The notes below the pieces were generated by a model that saw only the letters and a program-made list of their open reading frames with translations, had not been told where the DNA came from and made no database searches. From PoT sp049331405 (GTDB lineage: Bacteria; Planctomycetota; Planctomycetia; Isosphaerales; Isosphaeraceae): DNA of 64,000 nt. Below, piece by piece: positions 17,607 to 26,578 of this stretch (positions are counted from its first letter, which is position 1; every line of letters begins with the position of its first letter). Both the position numbers and the translations under genes were made by a program. The stretch covers positions 62,001 to 126,000 of the forward strand of contig NZ_CP186274.1 in the NCBI RefSeq assembly GCF_049331405.1. The letters are read 5' to 3'.

Positions 17607-19208
17607 ATGCCCATCGACTCGCTCGTGCTGGATATCCTGGATCAGGTGCAAAGCGGCCTGACGCCCGAGGAGGCCTGCGCAGGGCGTCCCGAGCTATTGG
17701 GTGAGGTCCGCGAGCGGCTGGCGAGGCTGAATCGGATCCGCGCCGAGCTCGATGACGTCTTCCCCGAGCCCGGCCTGATCCGGGGCGATGGGGCCCCTCC
17801 GCCCGACCCGGCGCACCTGCCCGAGATCCCCGGCCACGTCGTCGAGTCGGTGCTCGGCCGCGGGGGCATGGGGGTCGTCTACAAGGCCCGACACCTGCGG
17901 TTCAACCGCCCGGTCGCGGTGAAGATGATGCTGGCGGGGGGCTACGCCGGGCCTCCGGAGCTCGCCCGCTTCTTCCGCGAGGCGGAGGCCCTGGCCGGGC
18001 TCACGCACCCGAATGTCGTGCAGGTCCACGAGGTCGGCGACCTCGACGGGCTCCCCTATTACACGATGGAGTTTGTCGAAGGGGGCGACCTGGCCCGGGC
18101 CCTCGACGGCCAGCCGCAGCAGGCCCAGCGAGCCGCGAGCCTGGTGGCCTTGCTCGCGGGGGCCGTCGAGGCCGCCCACCGCGGCGGGATCGTGCATCGG
18201 GACCTGAAGCCCGGCAACGTCCTGCTGACGGAGGACGGCACCCCCAAGGTCACCGACTTCGGCCTGGCGCATCGGTTCGACCTGGGGGAAGGGCTGACGC
18301 GGACCGGGACCCGGATCGGTACCCCCTGCTACATGGCCCCGGAGCAGGCCGATGACAGGCTCGGCGAGGTCGGGCCCGCCACCGACGTCTACGCACTCGG
18401 GGCGATCCTCTACGAGATGCTCACCGGCCGGCCCCCCTTCAAGGGCAAGTCGGCCTCCGAGATCGAGCGGCAGGTCATCTCCGACCAGCCGGTGCCCCCA
18501 TCGAAGCTGAACGCGAAGGTCTCGCGCGACCTCGAGACCATCTGCCTGAAGTGCCTGCAGAAGGATCGGCGCGACCGCTACACCTCGGCGAAGGACCTTG
18601 AGGACGACCTGAACCGCTTCCGACAGGGAGAGCCCATCGCGGCCCGCCCGGTCGGCTGGCTCGAGCGCACGGCGAAGGCGGCGAGGAGACGCCCGGGGCT
18701 CGCCCTCGCCGCGGGGGAGCCTCGTGCTCGCCCTCGCCATGTGCGCCGGCGCCCTCGCGCTCGCCTGGGAGCATGCCGCGAAGGAGCGTGCCAGGCGGCA
18801 ACTCGCCGAGCTGGATCAGATCCGGCTCGATCGCGAATTCGTCGCGAAGCTGGACGCCATCCGCCTGAATCGCCCGTCCGTGGTCGGCAATCTGCTCGAC
18901 TGGCACGCCAACAGGGACCGGGCGGATCGCGACTACGAGGCGGCCTTCCGGCAGGCCGGATACGCCAGGGCCGGCGAGAAGCCGGAGCGCGTCGCGTCGC
19001 GCGTGGCGGCCTCGCGGATCCGGGACGAGTTGGTGACGGCCCTGGACGACTGGTCCCTCTGCGTCGAGGCCTCGCCCGATCGACAGCGGAGAGACTGGGT
19101 GCTGGAGGTGGCGCGCCGGGCGGGCCGCGATCCCACGAGCCTCCGCGAGCGGCTCCTCGACCCGAAGGTGCGGAACGACCGCAAGGCTCTGGTCCGGATC
19201 TCGATTGA
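17607..19208 (+). CDS. Ser/Thr protein kinase, N-terminal part of a frameshifted kinase-TPR gene
   Basis: Residues 1-75 are a short helical N-terminal region common in planctomycete kinases. Residues 76 to about 335 are a complete Hanks-type kinase domain: glycine loop GRGGMG (84-89), Lys106, HRDLK (197-201) with catalytic Asp199, DFG (217-219) and the APE-like MAPEQ. After RRRPGLALAAG the frame breaks at a run of five G (18713-18717). Beyond it this frame reads Arg/Gly-rich nonsense to 19208, while the natural continuation is in the next frame from about 18718. The gene is therefore probably one 1,278-residue kinase-TPR protein interrupted by a single-base insertion, either real or a sequencing error. 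If real, the product is a truncated cytoplasmic kinase. The paralogue at 37996-41517 is intact. Confidence 0.8.
   Translation: MPIDSLVLDILDQVQSGLTPEEACAGRPELLGEVRERLARLNRIRAELDDVFPEPGLIRGDGAPPPDPAHLPEIPGHVVESVLGRGGMGVVYKARHLRFNRPVAVKMMLAGGYAGPPELARFFREAEALAGLTHPNVVQVHEVGDLDGLPYYTMEFVEGGDLARALDGQPQQAQRAASLVALLAGAVEAAHRGGIVHRDLKPGNVLLTEDGTPKVTDFGLAHRFDLGEGLTRTGTRIGTPCYMAPEQADDRLGEVGPATDVYALGAILYEMLTGRPPFKGKSASEIERQVISDQPVPPSKLNAKVSRDLETICLKCLQKDRRDRYTSAKDLEDDLNRFRQGEPIAARPVGWLERTAKAARRRPGLALAAGEPRARPRHVRRRPRARLGACREGACQAATRRAGSDPARSRIRREAGRHPPESPVRGRQSARLARQQGPGGSRLRGGLPAGRIRQGRREAGARRVARGGLADPGRVGDGPGRLVPLRRGLARSTAERLGAGGGAPGGPRSHEPPRAAPRPEGAERPQGSGPDLD
18713..18717 (+). other. G5 run at the kinase frameshift
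   Basis: Removing one G from this run joins LALAAG of the kinase frame to SLVLALAMCAGALALAWEH of the TPR frame, recreating a normal kinase-TM-TPR protein. The TM segment would be about LALAAGSLVLALAMCAGALALA minus its flanks. A homopolymer is a typical site of sequencing or polymerase slippage and could also permit occasional ribosomal slippage. Confidence 0.7.
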
Positions 19209-21444
19209 GGCCCTGGCGTCTCAAGCCTCGGTGCAATTGCTGGTGTCGATCGGCGAACGCCTCATGTTCACCGAGGAGGATCCGGCCCCCTTCCTGAAAC
19301 AGGTTCAGCAAAGATACCCGGGCGACTTCTGGGCGAATTTCATCCTCGGCGTCACGGTCCTGAAGGCGAACCGGGAACCAGCCGACGTCGCCCGCTACTT
19401 CCAGGCGGCGCTGGCGATCCGGCCCGACTCGGCCATGCCCCACTGCCACCTGGGGGGCATCCTCGGCAAGCTCGGCCGCCACGAGGAGGCGGCCTCGTAC
19501 CTCCGTCGCGCGATCGACCTCGACCCGACGCAGGCCTATGCCTACACGCTCCTGGAGCATTCACTCGCCGCCCTTGGGAAGCACGAGGAGGCCCTGGAGG
19601 TGCTCCGCAAGGGGGTCCGATCCGCCACGAACCCCGCGCCGGTGTACGTCGCCCTGGGCCGGGCCCTGACGAACCTGGGGCGCTCGGCCGAGGCGGTCGA
19701 GCCCTTCCGCAAGGCCGTCGAGCTCGAGCCGAACTCGCCCATGTCCCACACCTTGCTCGGGCACGCGCTCAACGCGACGGGGAAGACGGACGGCGCCATC
19801 GCCCACTATCGGCAGGCGATCCGGCTCGATCCGAACATGCCGGAGCCCTACAACAACCTGGCCCAGGTCCTCAGCCTCCAGGGGCATGGGGAGGAGGCGA
19901 TCCTCTACCTCCAGCAGGCGATCCGGCTCAACCCGTCGTTCGCGGTCGCCCACTCAAACCTCTGCAGCATCCTTCATAACGCCGGCTGGCTCCGAGAGGC
20001 CATCGCCCACGGCCGCCAGGCCGTCCGGCTCAACCCCCGCCTGGCAGCGACCCACCATAACCTGGGCATCGCCCTGGCCTCGGCGGGGCACCTCGACGAG
20101 GCGATCCAGCACCTCCGAGAGGCCGTCAACCTCCAGCCCAGCTCGGCCGAAGCCCACAGCAGCCTGAGCCTGGCCCTCTACGAATCGGGCCGCTGGGCCG
20201 AAACCCGCGACACAGCCGGGCGAGGGCTCGCACTCCTCCCGCGGAGCTCGGCCTACGGCGAGGGCATGACCCGCCGAAAGGCGAAGTCCGAGAACTTCCT
20301 CCGGCTGGAAGGGCGGCTCCCGGCCATGCTCAGGGGAGAAGAAACGCCGAAGAATGCCGCCGAGGCCCTCGACTTCGCCCACATCTGCCACGCGACGGGA
20401 CAATACGCCGCCGCCGCGACACTCTACGCCTCGGCCTTCTCGGCCGACCCCGGCCTCCTGGAGCGCGTCGCGGAAGGCCAACGCTTCCGGGCCGCCTGCT
20501 CGGCGGTCCTGGCGGCGAACGACCCCGGGGAGCCCGGCAAAAGTCCGACCGACGCCGAGCGGGCGAAGCTGCGGGCGCAAGCCCTCGCCTGGCTCCAGGT
20601 CGACCGCAACGCCTGGAGAGCAGGCCTGGAGGACCGAGATCCGTCGACTCGCGCCGGCGCCGTCGCGGGGCTTCGCCGCTGGCGTGGCAACGACCGCCTC
20701 GCCAGCGTGCGCGACGAGTCGGCACTGGCGAGGCTGCCCGAAGGGGAACGACAAAGCTGGAGGAGCTTCTGGGCGAGCGTCGGCGAACTGTCCGCGGGAG
20801 ACCTCGCGGCCCCGCTCGATCGGGCCCGGGCCTTCGCCTCGCGAAGCGACTGGACCAGGGCAGCGAGCCAGTACGCCCGTCACTTCGAACTCTTCCCGGC
20901 GGATGACGGCGAGCTCTGGTTCGAATACGCCGCCGTGCAGTGGCTCTCGGGCGACGCCCCCGGATACCGCAAGGCCTGCGCTCATATGCTCGACCGTTGC
21001 CAGAAAGGCTCCCCCTCGATCCGCCCTTATCACGCCGCGCGGGCCTGCACCCTGGCCCCCGGCCTCGCGGGCGAAGTCGCGAGGGCGAACGAATACGCGA
21101 GCCGAGAGCTCCTCGCCTTCGCCTCGGACTTCTGGTCCCTGACCGAGCAGGGGGCGCTGGCCCAGCGAGCGGGGCACCCAAGCGAGGCAATCCCGCTGCT
21201 CGAGAAGAGCCTTCGGGCCAACGACAGGCCGGGCGCCGCGATCCTGGACTGGCTCTGGCTGGCGCTGGCCCATCGCTCGCGGCACGCCGAGGATCAAGCC
21301 AGGCCCTGGATCACCAGGGCCGAGGAGTGGCTCAAGTTGCAAGGGGAGGCGATGCCGGCGAACGCCGGAGACATGGATCTTCACTTCCACAACTGGCTCG
21401 AGGCCCAGGTCCTGAGCCGGGAACTGGCCGGGCCGAGCAAATAG
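18724..21444 (+). CDS. TPR-repeat part of the frameshifted kinase gene
   Basis: This frame gives 906 residues from the in-frame ATG at 18724, but that ATG lies inside a membrane helix (LVLALAMCAGALALAWEH) and lacks a ribosome binding site, so it is probably not a true start. After the helix comes a coiled segment, a spacer related to the other kinase here (ALDDW..., GDFWANFILG) and about eight canonical TPR units (for example AIAHYRQAIRLDPNMPEPYNNLAQ). A long helical C-terminal domain follows. In the intact protein the TPRs would lie outside the cytoplasmic membrane and act as a sensor or docking region for the kinase. The spacer and C-terminal segment match the paralogue at 37996-41517. Confidence 0.75.
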   Translation: MLALAMCAGALALAWEHAAKERARRQLAELDQIRLDREFVAKLDAIRLNRPSVVGNLLDWHANRDRADRDYEAAFRQAGYARAGEKPERVASRVAASRIRDELVTALDDWSLCVEASPDRQRRDWVLEVARRAGRDPTSLRERLLDPKVRNDRKALVRISIEALASQASVQLLVSIGERLMFTEEDPAPFLKQVQQRYPGDFWANFILGVTVLKANREPADVARYFQAALAIRPDSAMPHCHLGGILGKLGRHEEAASYLRRAIDLDPTQAYAYTLLEHSLAALGKHEEALEVLRKGVRSATNPAPVYVALGRALTNLGRSAEAVEPFRKAVELEPNSPMSHTLLGHALNATGKTDGAIAHYRQAIRLDPNMPEPYNNLAQVLSLQGHGEEAILYLQQAIRLNPSFAVAHSNLCSILHNAGWLREAIAHGRQAVRLNPRLAATHHNLGIALASAGHLDEAIQHLREAVNLQPSSAEAHSSLSLALYESGRWAETRDTAGRGLALLPRSSAYGEGMTRRKAKSENFLRLEGRLPAMLRGEETPKNAAEALDFAHICHATGQYAAAATLYASAFSADPGLLERVAEGQRFRAACSAVLAANDPGEPGKSPTDAERAKLRAQALAWLQVDRNAWRAGLEDRDPSTRAGAVAGLRRWRGNDRLASVRDESALARLPEGERQSWRSFWASVGELSAGDLAAPLDRARAFASRSDWTRAASQYARHFELFPADDGELWFEYAAVQWLSGDAPGYRKACAHMLDRCQKGSPSIRPYHAARACTLAPGLAGEVARANEYASRELLAFASDFWSLTEQGALAQRAGHPSEAIPLLEKSLRANDRPGAAILDWLWLALAHRSRHAEDQARPWITRAEEWLKLQGEAMPANAGDMDLHFHNWLEAQVLSRELAGPSK

Positions 21445-21445
21445 A

Positions 21446-21477
21446 GCGAGGCCGATAGCCGGGGCCATCGGCCTCGC
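21446..21477. terminator. Hairpin between convergent genes
   Basis: An 11-bp stem (21446-21456 with 21467-21477) lies between the stop of the kinase-TPR gene (21444) and the stop of the minus-strand heme protein gene (21493). Short T-rich runs flank it on either side (TTT after the plus arm, TCTATTT on the minus strand), so it can act as a shared bidirectional terminator. Confidence 0.6.
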
Positions 21478-21492
21478 AAAATTTGCACATCA

Positions 21493-24400
21493 TTACTTGG
21501 CGGCAGGTTCACCCGTGCCGTCGAGGAGGAAGGACATCAGGTCGAGGAATTCCCCCTCGGGGATGACCGCCCCGAAGTCGGCCGGCATGGGGGAGAGGCG
21601 CGTGTTGCGCTGCTCGTCCACGTCGCCGGCGGCGATGACCAGTTCCTTGCCGGTCTGGTCGGCCACGATGAGGTTCTGGCCTTCCTTGCGGCGGAAGAGC
21701 CCGGAGACGACCCGGCCGTCGGTCAGGGCGTAGAGGGTGCTCATGAACGCGGGGTCGACGTTGCGGTTCGGGTCGAGGACGTCCTCGATGACCCGCTCGA
21801 TCCCACGCTTGCCCACCCCGTCGAGCTGCGGGCCCACGAGGGCCCCCTTGCCGGCGACCTGATGACAGCCCGCGCAGTTCTTGGTGAAGACCTCTCGCCC
21901 CTTCTCGACCGAGGCCTTCGCGCGATCGAAGCGGGCCCGGCGGGCGTCGATGAGCTTCTGCGTCTCATCGTGGATCGGCGGCAGGGCGGCGGTGAGCTTG
22001 TCGACCCGCTCGGCGGCCCCTTCCGGCTGCGCGGCGAGGATCTTGTCGCGCAGGCCGGGGTGCTGGAGCACGCGGCCGGAGACGGTCCCCGCCTCGACCA
22101 GGGCGAGCAGGCGGTTCCCCCCGTCGCGGCTCTGGGCGAGAGCCCCGGCCAGCGCCGTCTGGAGTCGGGTGGGGACGCTCTTGAAGACCCGGGCGAGGAC
22201 CTCGTCCGAGACGGTCCCATCGGCCCGCACCGCTTCCTGGGCGATCAACTGGCCGAGGTCCGGGGCCAGCGCCGGATCACCGACGCACTCGACCAGCGCG
22301 TTCCGCGTCGCGTCCGGGTGGAATGCGACGACGGCGTGCGCCGCGGCCCGACGCGCGGGGGGATCGGCGAGCTCCGACAGGGCGATCCCCCGCAGCGGCC
22401 CTTCGAGGTCGCGCAGATTCAAGGTCTCGGCGAGCTGGACGGCGGCGACGCGACGACGGGTCGCGACCTCGGAGGTGACGACCGGCAACGCGACGACCTC
22501 GGGCTCGACCCGGGCGATGGCCACCCAGGCGAAGGCCTCGACCGCCACGTCGTCGACCACCTCGAGATAGGCCTCCTGGCCGGCGTGGGCGGCGAGGTCC
22601 CAGACCACCTTCTTGGCGATGTCGCTCCGGGGCGCGAGGGCCGACCCGAGTTCCTCGCCCGTCGCCGCGAGCCGGACGCGGACGAGGTTCCTGGGCTCGA
22701 CGGGGCGATCGGGATAGCCGAGGTGGCCGCAGAGGTACAGGCTCAACTTGGCGGGGAGGCGGAACGTGCGGGACTTGAGCGTCCCGACATACGCCTCGCC
22801 CAGGGGCAGGCTGCTGAGGAACGGAGTTTCTGAGGCTCCATCTTCGGACTGCCTCGGCTCGACCTGCCAGCGAGGGCTGCTCTGCCCCCCCTTGCCGATG
22901 GCGACCCAGTCGTCATTGCCCGACCCGATGGACGCGATCAGGCGGCCGGCGAGCGTGGCTGCCCAGTCCTTGAGCTCCTGCGGTTCGGGGCGGCCCTGCT
23001 GACGGAGGCCGTTGCGGATTGCCTGCAGGAGGTCGAGCTGGAGGTCGAGGTCATCGGCCACGCCCTTGCGGGCGATGTCGGCGAGGACCACGACGTCGGT
23101 GTCGGGGGGCAGGTGCTTCGCGGCGTGGGCCAGCCAGAGGCTCATGGTGGCCGCGGGCATCGGCTGGCGGCGAAGCTCGGCGATCAGGAAGCGCCCGGCC
23201 TCCTGCGTGGGGAGCGCCAGGGACACGGCCGCCATCAGCTCGTTGTCGGCGTTGGGGTGCTCGGCACGGCTCCACTCGGTCAGGTAGCCGGGGACCTTCA
23301 CGATCTCCAGCAGCGAGAGCTTGATCATATGTCGGAGATGGGCGTCGGCCTCGGGCGTCTCCTTCGAGAGCGCGACGAGGGCGTCGATGTCCTGGACCCG
23401 GGGATGCCGGCCCAGCGCGTCGACCGCGGCACGCCTGACGAGGGGCTCTTCGTCGTGCAGACCCTTGAGGATCAGGGACCGTAGCTCTTCATCGATCTTG
23501 GGCGTCTCCGAGAGCACGCGCATGACGTGCCCGCGCACCAGGCGATCGGGATCCGACGCGGCCTTCACAAGCTCCGCAGGCTGGACGGCACCGAGCCGGT
23601 AGAGGGTCCAGAGGGCGTGGGCCCGGACGGTGTTCGTCTCGTGCCCGAGCACGCCGCGGAGGGGCTCCACGGAGGCCTTGCCGATCCGGTCGACGAGTTC
23701 ATCGGTCGCCCGCTGGCGGACGCCGAGGACCGGGTGGGCGAAGGCCGCAATCAGGGCGGTGGTGTCCGCAGCGCGGAGGTCGGGCGACTCGCTCAACGGG
23801 GCCGGCTTCTTCTCGTCGCCGACGTAAGTCACCCGCCAGATCCGCCCGCGATCGCGGTCGCGGCCCGGGTGGTTCAGGGGGACCTCGTAGTGGCCGATGA
23901 TCTTGTTGTAGAAGTCGGCGACGTAGAGGGCCCCGTCGGGTCCGATCTGAAGGTCGACGGGCCGGAACCAGGGGTCGTCGGAGCTGACGAAGTCGGGCTC
24001 GGCGACGGCCTTCACGGTCGAACCCTGGTAACGCAGGGAGTCGCGGTTGACCCGGCTCGTCATGACGTTGCCGACGAACATGTTGCCGCGATACTCGGCC
24101 GGGAAGTTGAGCCCGGTGTATTGCGTCGTGCCGGCGATCGCCGTGGAGCCGTGCGTGTGTTCCATCACGCCGGGAACATATCCGAGCCCGTTATGCGGCC
24201 TGCCGAAGCTGTCGTAGTTCCCGTTGCGGAGCAGCAGCATGATCGGGCGGGTGTGGCAGTCGGCGTTGAACAGGTCGCCCGAGGGGTCGAACGTCATGCC
24301 GAACGGGTTGACCTGCCCCCAGGTGAAGTGCTCGATCCGGGCGCCGTCGAGCCGCATCCGGTACGTGTTGCCCGTGATCAGCTCGACACGGTTGCCGTCG

Positions 24401-25032
24401 CGGCCGGCGACCGACGAGGTGTTCGCCCAGCCGTGGTTGGCATAGAGCCAGCCGTCGAAGCCGCGACGAAACGCATTATTGAGCCCGTGGGTGTCGCGGT
24501 CGAAGGCGAACGGCCCGTAGAGCATCTCCTGCTTATCGGCCTTGCCGTCGCCGTCGGTATCCTGGAAGTCGTAGATCGAGGGGATGCTGAACGCGATCGC
24601 CCCGTCTTTGTACGGGTAGATCCCGATCGGAATATTGAGGCCGTCGGCGAAGACCGTCATCTTGTCGGCCTTGCCGTCGTGGTCGGTGTCCTCGAGAATC
24701 CGGATCGAGTCCTTGCCCTTGCGATCGTCGGGCGCGGCGAACGGGTACTCGGTCGAGCCCGCGACCCAGAGCCTGCCCCGGGCGTCGAACGCCATGTTGA
24801 TCGGCTTCTGGATCATCGGCTCCGAGGCGAAGAGCTCGATCTTGAACCCCTCGGGGACGCGGAACGACGCCTTCTCCCCATCCGGAGTCTTTGGCTCGGT
24901 CGGCCGCACCGCCGCCTCGAACGGATCGTCCGCCGCGCCCGCCACGCCGACGCAACCGAAGACCAGGATCAGACTCGCCACCACCTCGTGGCAAAACTTC
25001 GTACGCGAGGTACGTCTCAGGCGTTGCATCAT
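21493..25032 (-). CDS. PVC-type CxxCH heme-binding protein with dehydrogenase-like propeller
   Basis: This protein of about 1,179 residues has a signal peptide (KFCHEVVASLILVFGCVGVAGA). A membrane-bound dehydrogenase-type N-terminal propeller follows (FRVPEGFKIELFASEP, NMAFDARGRLWVAGS, DLQIGPDGALYVADFYN). The middle holds HEAT-like repeats (LVRRAAVDALGRHPRV), then a beta-rich region, and a C-terminal cytochrome c domain with CAGCH at residues 1053-1057 and a distal Met (LSPMPADFG). These large proteins are characteristic of planctomycetes and verrucomicrobia and probably oxidise sugars or other substrates in the periplasm; the substrate is unknown. The start at 25032 was chosen because GAAGGA lies 6 nt upstream and the signal peptide begins there; the frame is open to 25143. 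Confidence 0.88.
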   Translation of the reverse strand: MMQRLRRTSRTKFCHEVVASLILVFGCVGVAGAADDPFEAAVRPTEPKTPDGEKASFRVPEGFKIELFASEPMIQKPINMAFDARGRLWVAGSTEYPFAAPDDRKGKDSIRILEDTDHDGKADKMTVFADGLNIPIGIYPYKDGAIAFSIPSIYDFQDTDGDGKADKQEMLYGPFAFDRDTHGLNNAFRRGFDGWLYANHGWANTSSVAGRDGNRVELITGNTYRMRLDGARIEHFTWGQVNPFGMTFDPSGDLFNADCHTRPIMLLLRNGNYDSFGRPHNGLGYVPGVMEHTHGSTAIAGTTQYTGLNFPAEYRGNMFVGNVMTSRVNRDSLRYQGSTVKAVAEPDFVSSDDPWFRPVDLQIGPDGALYVADFYNKIIGHYEVPLNHPGRDRDRGRIWRVTYVGDEKKPAPLSESPDLRAADTTALIAAFAHPVLGVRQRATDELVDRIGKASVEPLRGVLGHETNTVRAHALWTLYRLGAVQPAELVKAASDPDRLVRGHVMRVLSETPKIDEELRSLILKGLHDEEPLVRRAAVDALGRHPRVQDIDALVALSKETPEADAHLRHMIKLSLLEIVKVPGYLTEWSRAEHPNADNELMAAVSLALPTQEAGRFLIAELRRQPMPAATMSLWLAHAAKHLPPDTDVVVLADIARKGVADDLDLQLDLLQAIRNGLRQQGRPEPQELKDWAATLAGRLIASIGSGNDDWVAIGKGGQSSPRWQVEPRQSEDGASETPFLSSLPLGEAYVGTLKSRTFRLPAKLSLYLCGHLGYPDRPVEPRNLVRVRLAATGEELGSALAPRSDIAKKVVWDLAAHAGQEAYLEVVDDVAVEAFAWVAIARVEPEVVALPVVTSEVATRRRVAAVQLAETLNLRDLEGPLRGIALSELADPPARRAAAHAVVAFHPDATRNALVECVGDPALAPDLGQLIAQEAVRADGTVSDEVLARVFKSVPTRLQTALAGALAQSRDGGNRLLALVEAGTVSGRVLQHPGLRDKILAAQPEGAAERVDKLTAALPPIHDETQKLIDARRARFDRAKASVEKGREVFTKNCAGCHQVAGKGALVGPQLDGVGKRGIERVIEDVLDPNRNVDPAFMSTLYALTDGRVVSGLFRRKEGQNLIVADQTGKELVIAAGDVDEQRNTRLSPMPADFGAVIPEGEFLDLMSFLLDGTGEPAAK

Positions 25033-25183
25033 CACGATTCCTTCAGGGGAGTTCCTCAGCCTCAAGCAGGCCCTCCCAGTATCCCGTTTACCCTCCTTCG
25101 ATTCAAACAGATCGGAGATCGGTGAAGTGGGACGACGAGCCACACCGCTTATTCCATCATCACAACTTCGAGAATCTACTTCG

Positions 25184-26272
25184 TTATCTGATCGACAACG
25201 ACGAGCAGTCCCAGAGGCGAAGGGTGCGGTCGGTGCCGCCGGTCGCCAGGGACTGGCCGTCGGGCGAGAACGCGATCGCCGCGACCCACGCTTTCGGCCC
25301 CTTGAACGTGGCGAGTTTCCTCCAGTCGTCAGATTGCCAGAGTTGGATCACCCCATCGACCGACGCGGCGGCCAGCCTCGTCCCGTCGGGCGAGAAGGCC
25401 AGAGCAGGAATTCCTTTCCGGCGGCCGGGCAGGGTCGCCAACTCACGGCCGGTCTCGGGGTCCCAGATCCGTACGGAGTCGTCGAGGCCGCCGCAGGTCG
25501 CCAGCGTCCGCCCCTTGGGATCGAAGGCGAGCCCTTCGACATGGGACGACTGCGCGTGGAAGGCCCGCAGTTGCCGGAGGCTCCCGGCCTCCCGGAGGAT
25601 GACGCGACCGTCGGCCATGCCCGTCGCCAGGAGCCGGCCGTCGGGCGAGAACGCGACGGACGCGATGAACCCACCCTCGGAGTGTTGGCTCGCCTTACAC
25701 GACCGCCCGGCCAGGTCCCACAACATCAGGGTCCCATCCCGACCTCCCAGCGCCAGGGAACGGCCATCGGGAGCGAACGCGAGCCGATGGAATTGCCGTC
25801 CCTGGAAGTCGAACTGGTCGAGCATCGTGCCGAGGCTCGCATCCCAAATTCCGACGGTCGAAAGCGAGTTCGTCGCGGCCAGGAGCCGGCCGTCGGGCGA
25901 GAGCGCAATGCGAGGGGTCCAGGCCCAAGGGATCGAGAAGCCCTTGCGGCCGCTCTCCAGGTCCCATCTCGCCACCGTCCCATCCCAGGTCGACACGACG
26001 AGCCCGCGGCCATCGGGCGAGAACGCGAGACTCTCGGCCAGGGAGTCGAGGGGATAGGAGCGAAGGCCGTCGACGCCGCGTTCCTTCGCCCTCCCCGCGC
26101 CGCCGACCTCGCCGGCGCCGAGGAAGATCCACCCCAGGAAGGCGAGCAGGCCGATCCCCAGGCCTCGCGTGAGGAGCGCAACGCGGATCGGCTCGAACTC
26201 GCCCGGAGATCCGAACTTGCGCCCGATCTGGGTGCCGTCCTCAACATGCCCGAACGTCAGGTTGCATGGCAT
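25184..26272 (-). CDS. Membrane-anchored WD40-repeat protein
   Basis: This 362-residue protein has one TM helix (GLGIGLLAFLGWIFLGAG) near residue 40, followed by seven WD40 repeats. Each has the signature [AF]SPDG...LA...DG.V..WD (for example IAFSPDGQSLATGGTDRTLRLWD), forming one complete seven-bladed propeller. Such domains are protein-interaction platforms. A strong GAGGAG ribosome binding site precedes the ATG at 26272. It lies 151 nt upstream of the start of the heme protein gene on the same strand and is separated by a terminator from the operon at 26579-30741. Partner and role cannot be inferred. Confidence 0.85.
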   Translation of the reverse strand: MPCNLTFGHVEDGTQIGRKFGSPGEFEPIRVALLTRGLGIGLLAFLGWIFLGAGEVGGAGRAKERGVDGLRSYPLDSLAESLAFSPDGRGLVVSTWDGTVARWDLESGRKGFSIPWAWTPRIALSPDGRLLAATNSLSTVGIWDASLGTMLDQFDFQGRQFHRLAFAPDGRSLALGGRDGTLMLWDLAGRSCKASQHSEGGFIASVAFSPDGRLLATGMADGRVILREAGSLRQLRAFHAQSSHVEGLAFDPKGRTLATCGGLDDSVRIWDPETGRELATLPGRRKGIPALAFSPDGTRLAAASVDGVIQLWQSDDWRKLATFKGPKAWVAAIAFSPDGQSLATGGTDRTLRLWDCSSLSIR

Positions 26273-26497
26273 GGATCATCTCCTCTGAATTCTCAAGACG
26301 TGCGTGACTTCCTCCTTCTTAGAGGCACGAGAAGGACGCCTCGGCTGAGGAATTCCGAAAAAATTCCCGGGAGCACGACGGGCAGGTCTGCCGTGGAGGC
26401 CGGATGCCGTCGCGATTCTCGACGTCCCCGGGTGACTCATGCGTGGTTCTCTCGCGATTTCACGTCATCCGATTTTCATGCAGGTTCGACCAACGCA

Positions 26498-26550
26498 AAA
26501 CCGGCGAGAGGCGTCGGGCCCTATGGGACGTCGACGGCTCTCGCCGGTTT
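26498..26550 (-). terminator. Terminator of the sigma/DUF1559 operon
   Basis: A 13-bp stem (26498-26510 with 26538-26550) extends inward with CGTCG/CGACG (26512-26516 with 26532-26536). On the minus strand it is followed by TTTTGCG. It lies 28 nt beyond the stop of the DUF1559 gene at 26579. The remainder of 26273-26578 shows no gene. Confidence 0.65.
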
Positions 26551-26578
26551 CTTGTCGGTTGGGATGCTGAGTCGCCGC

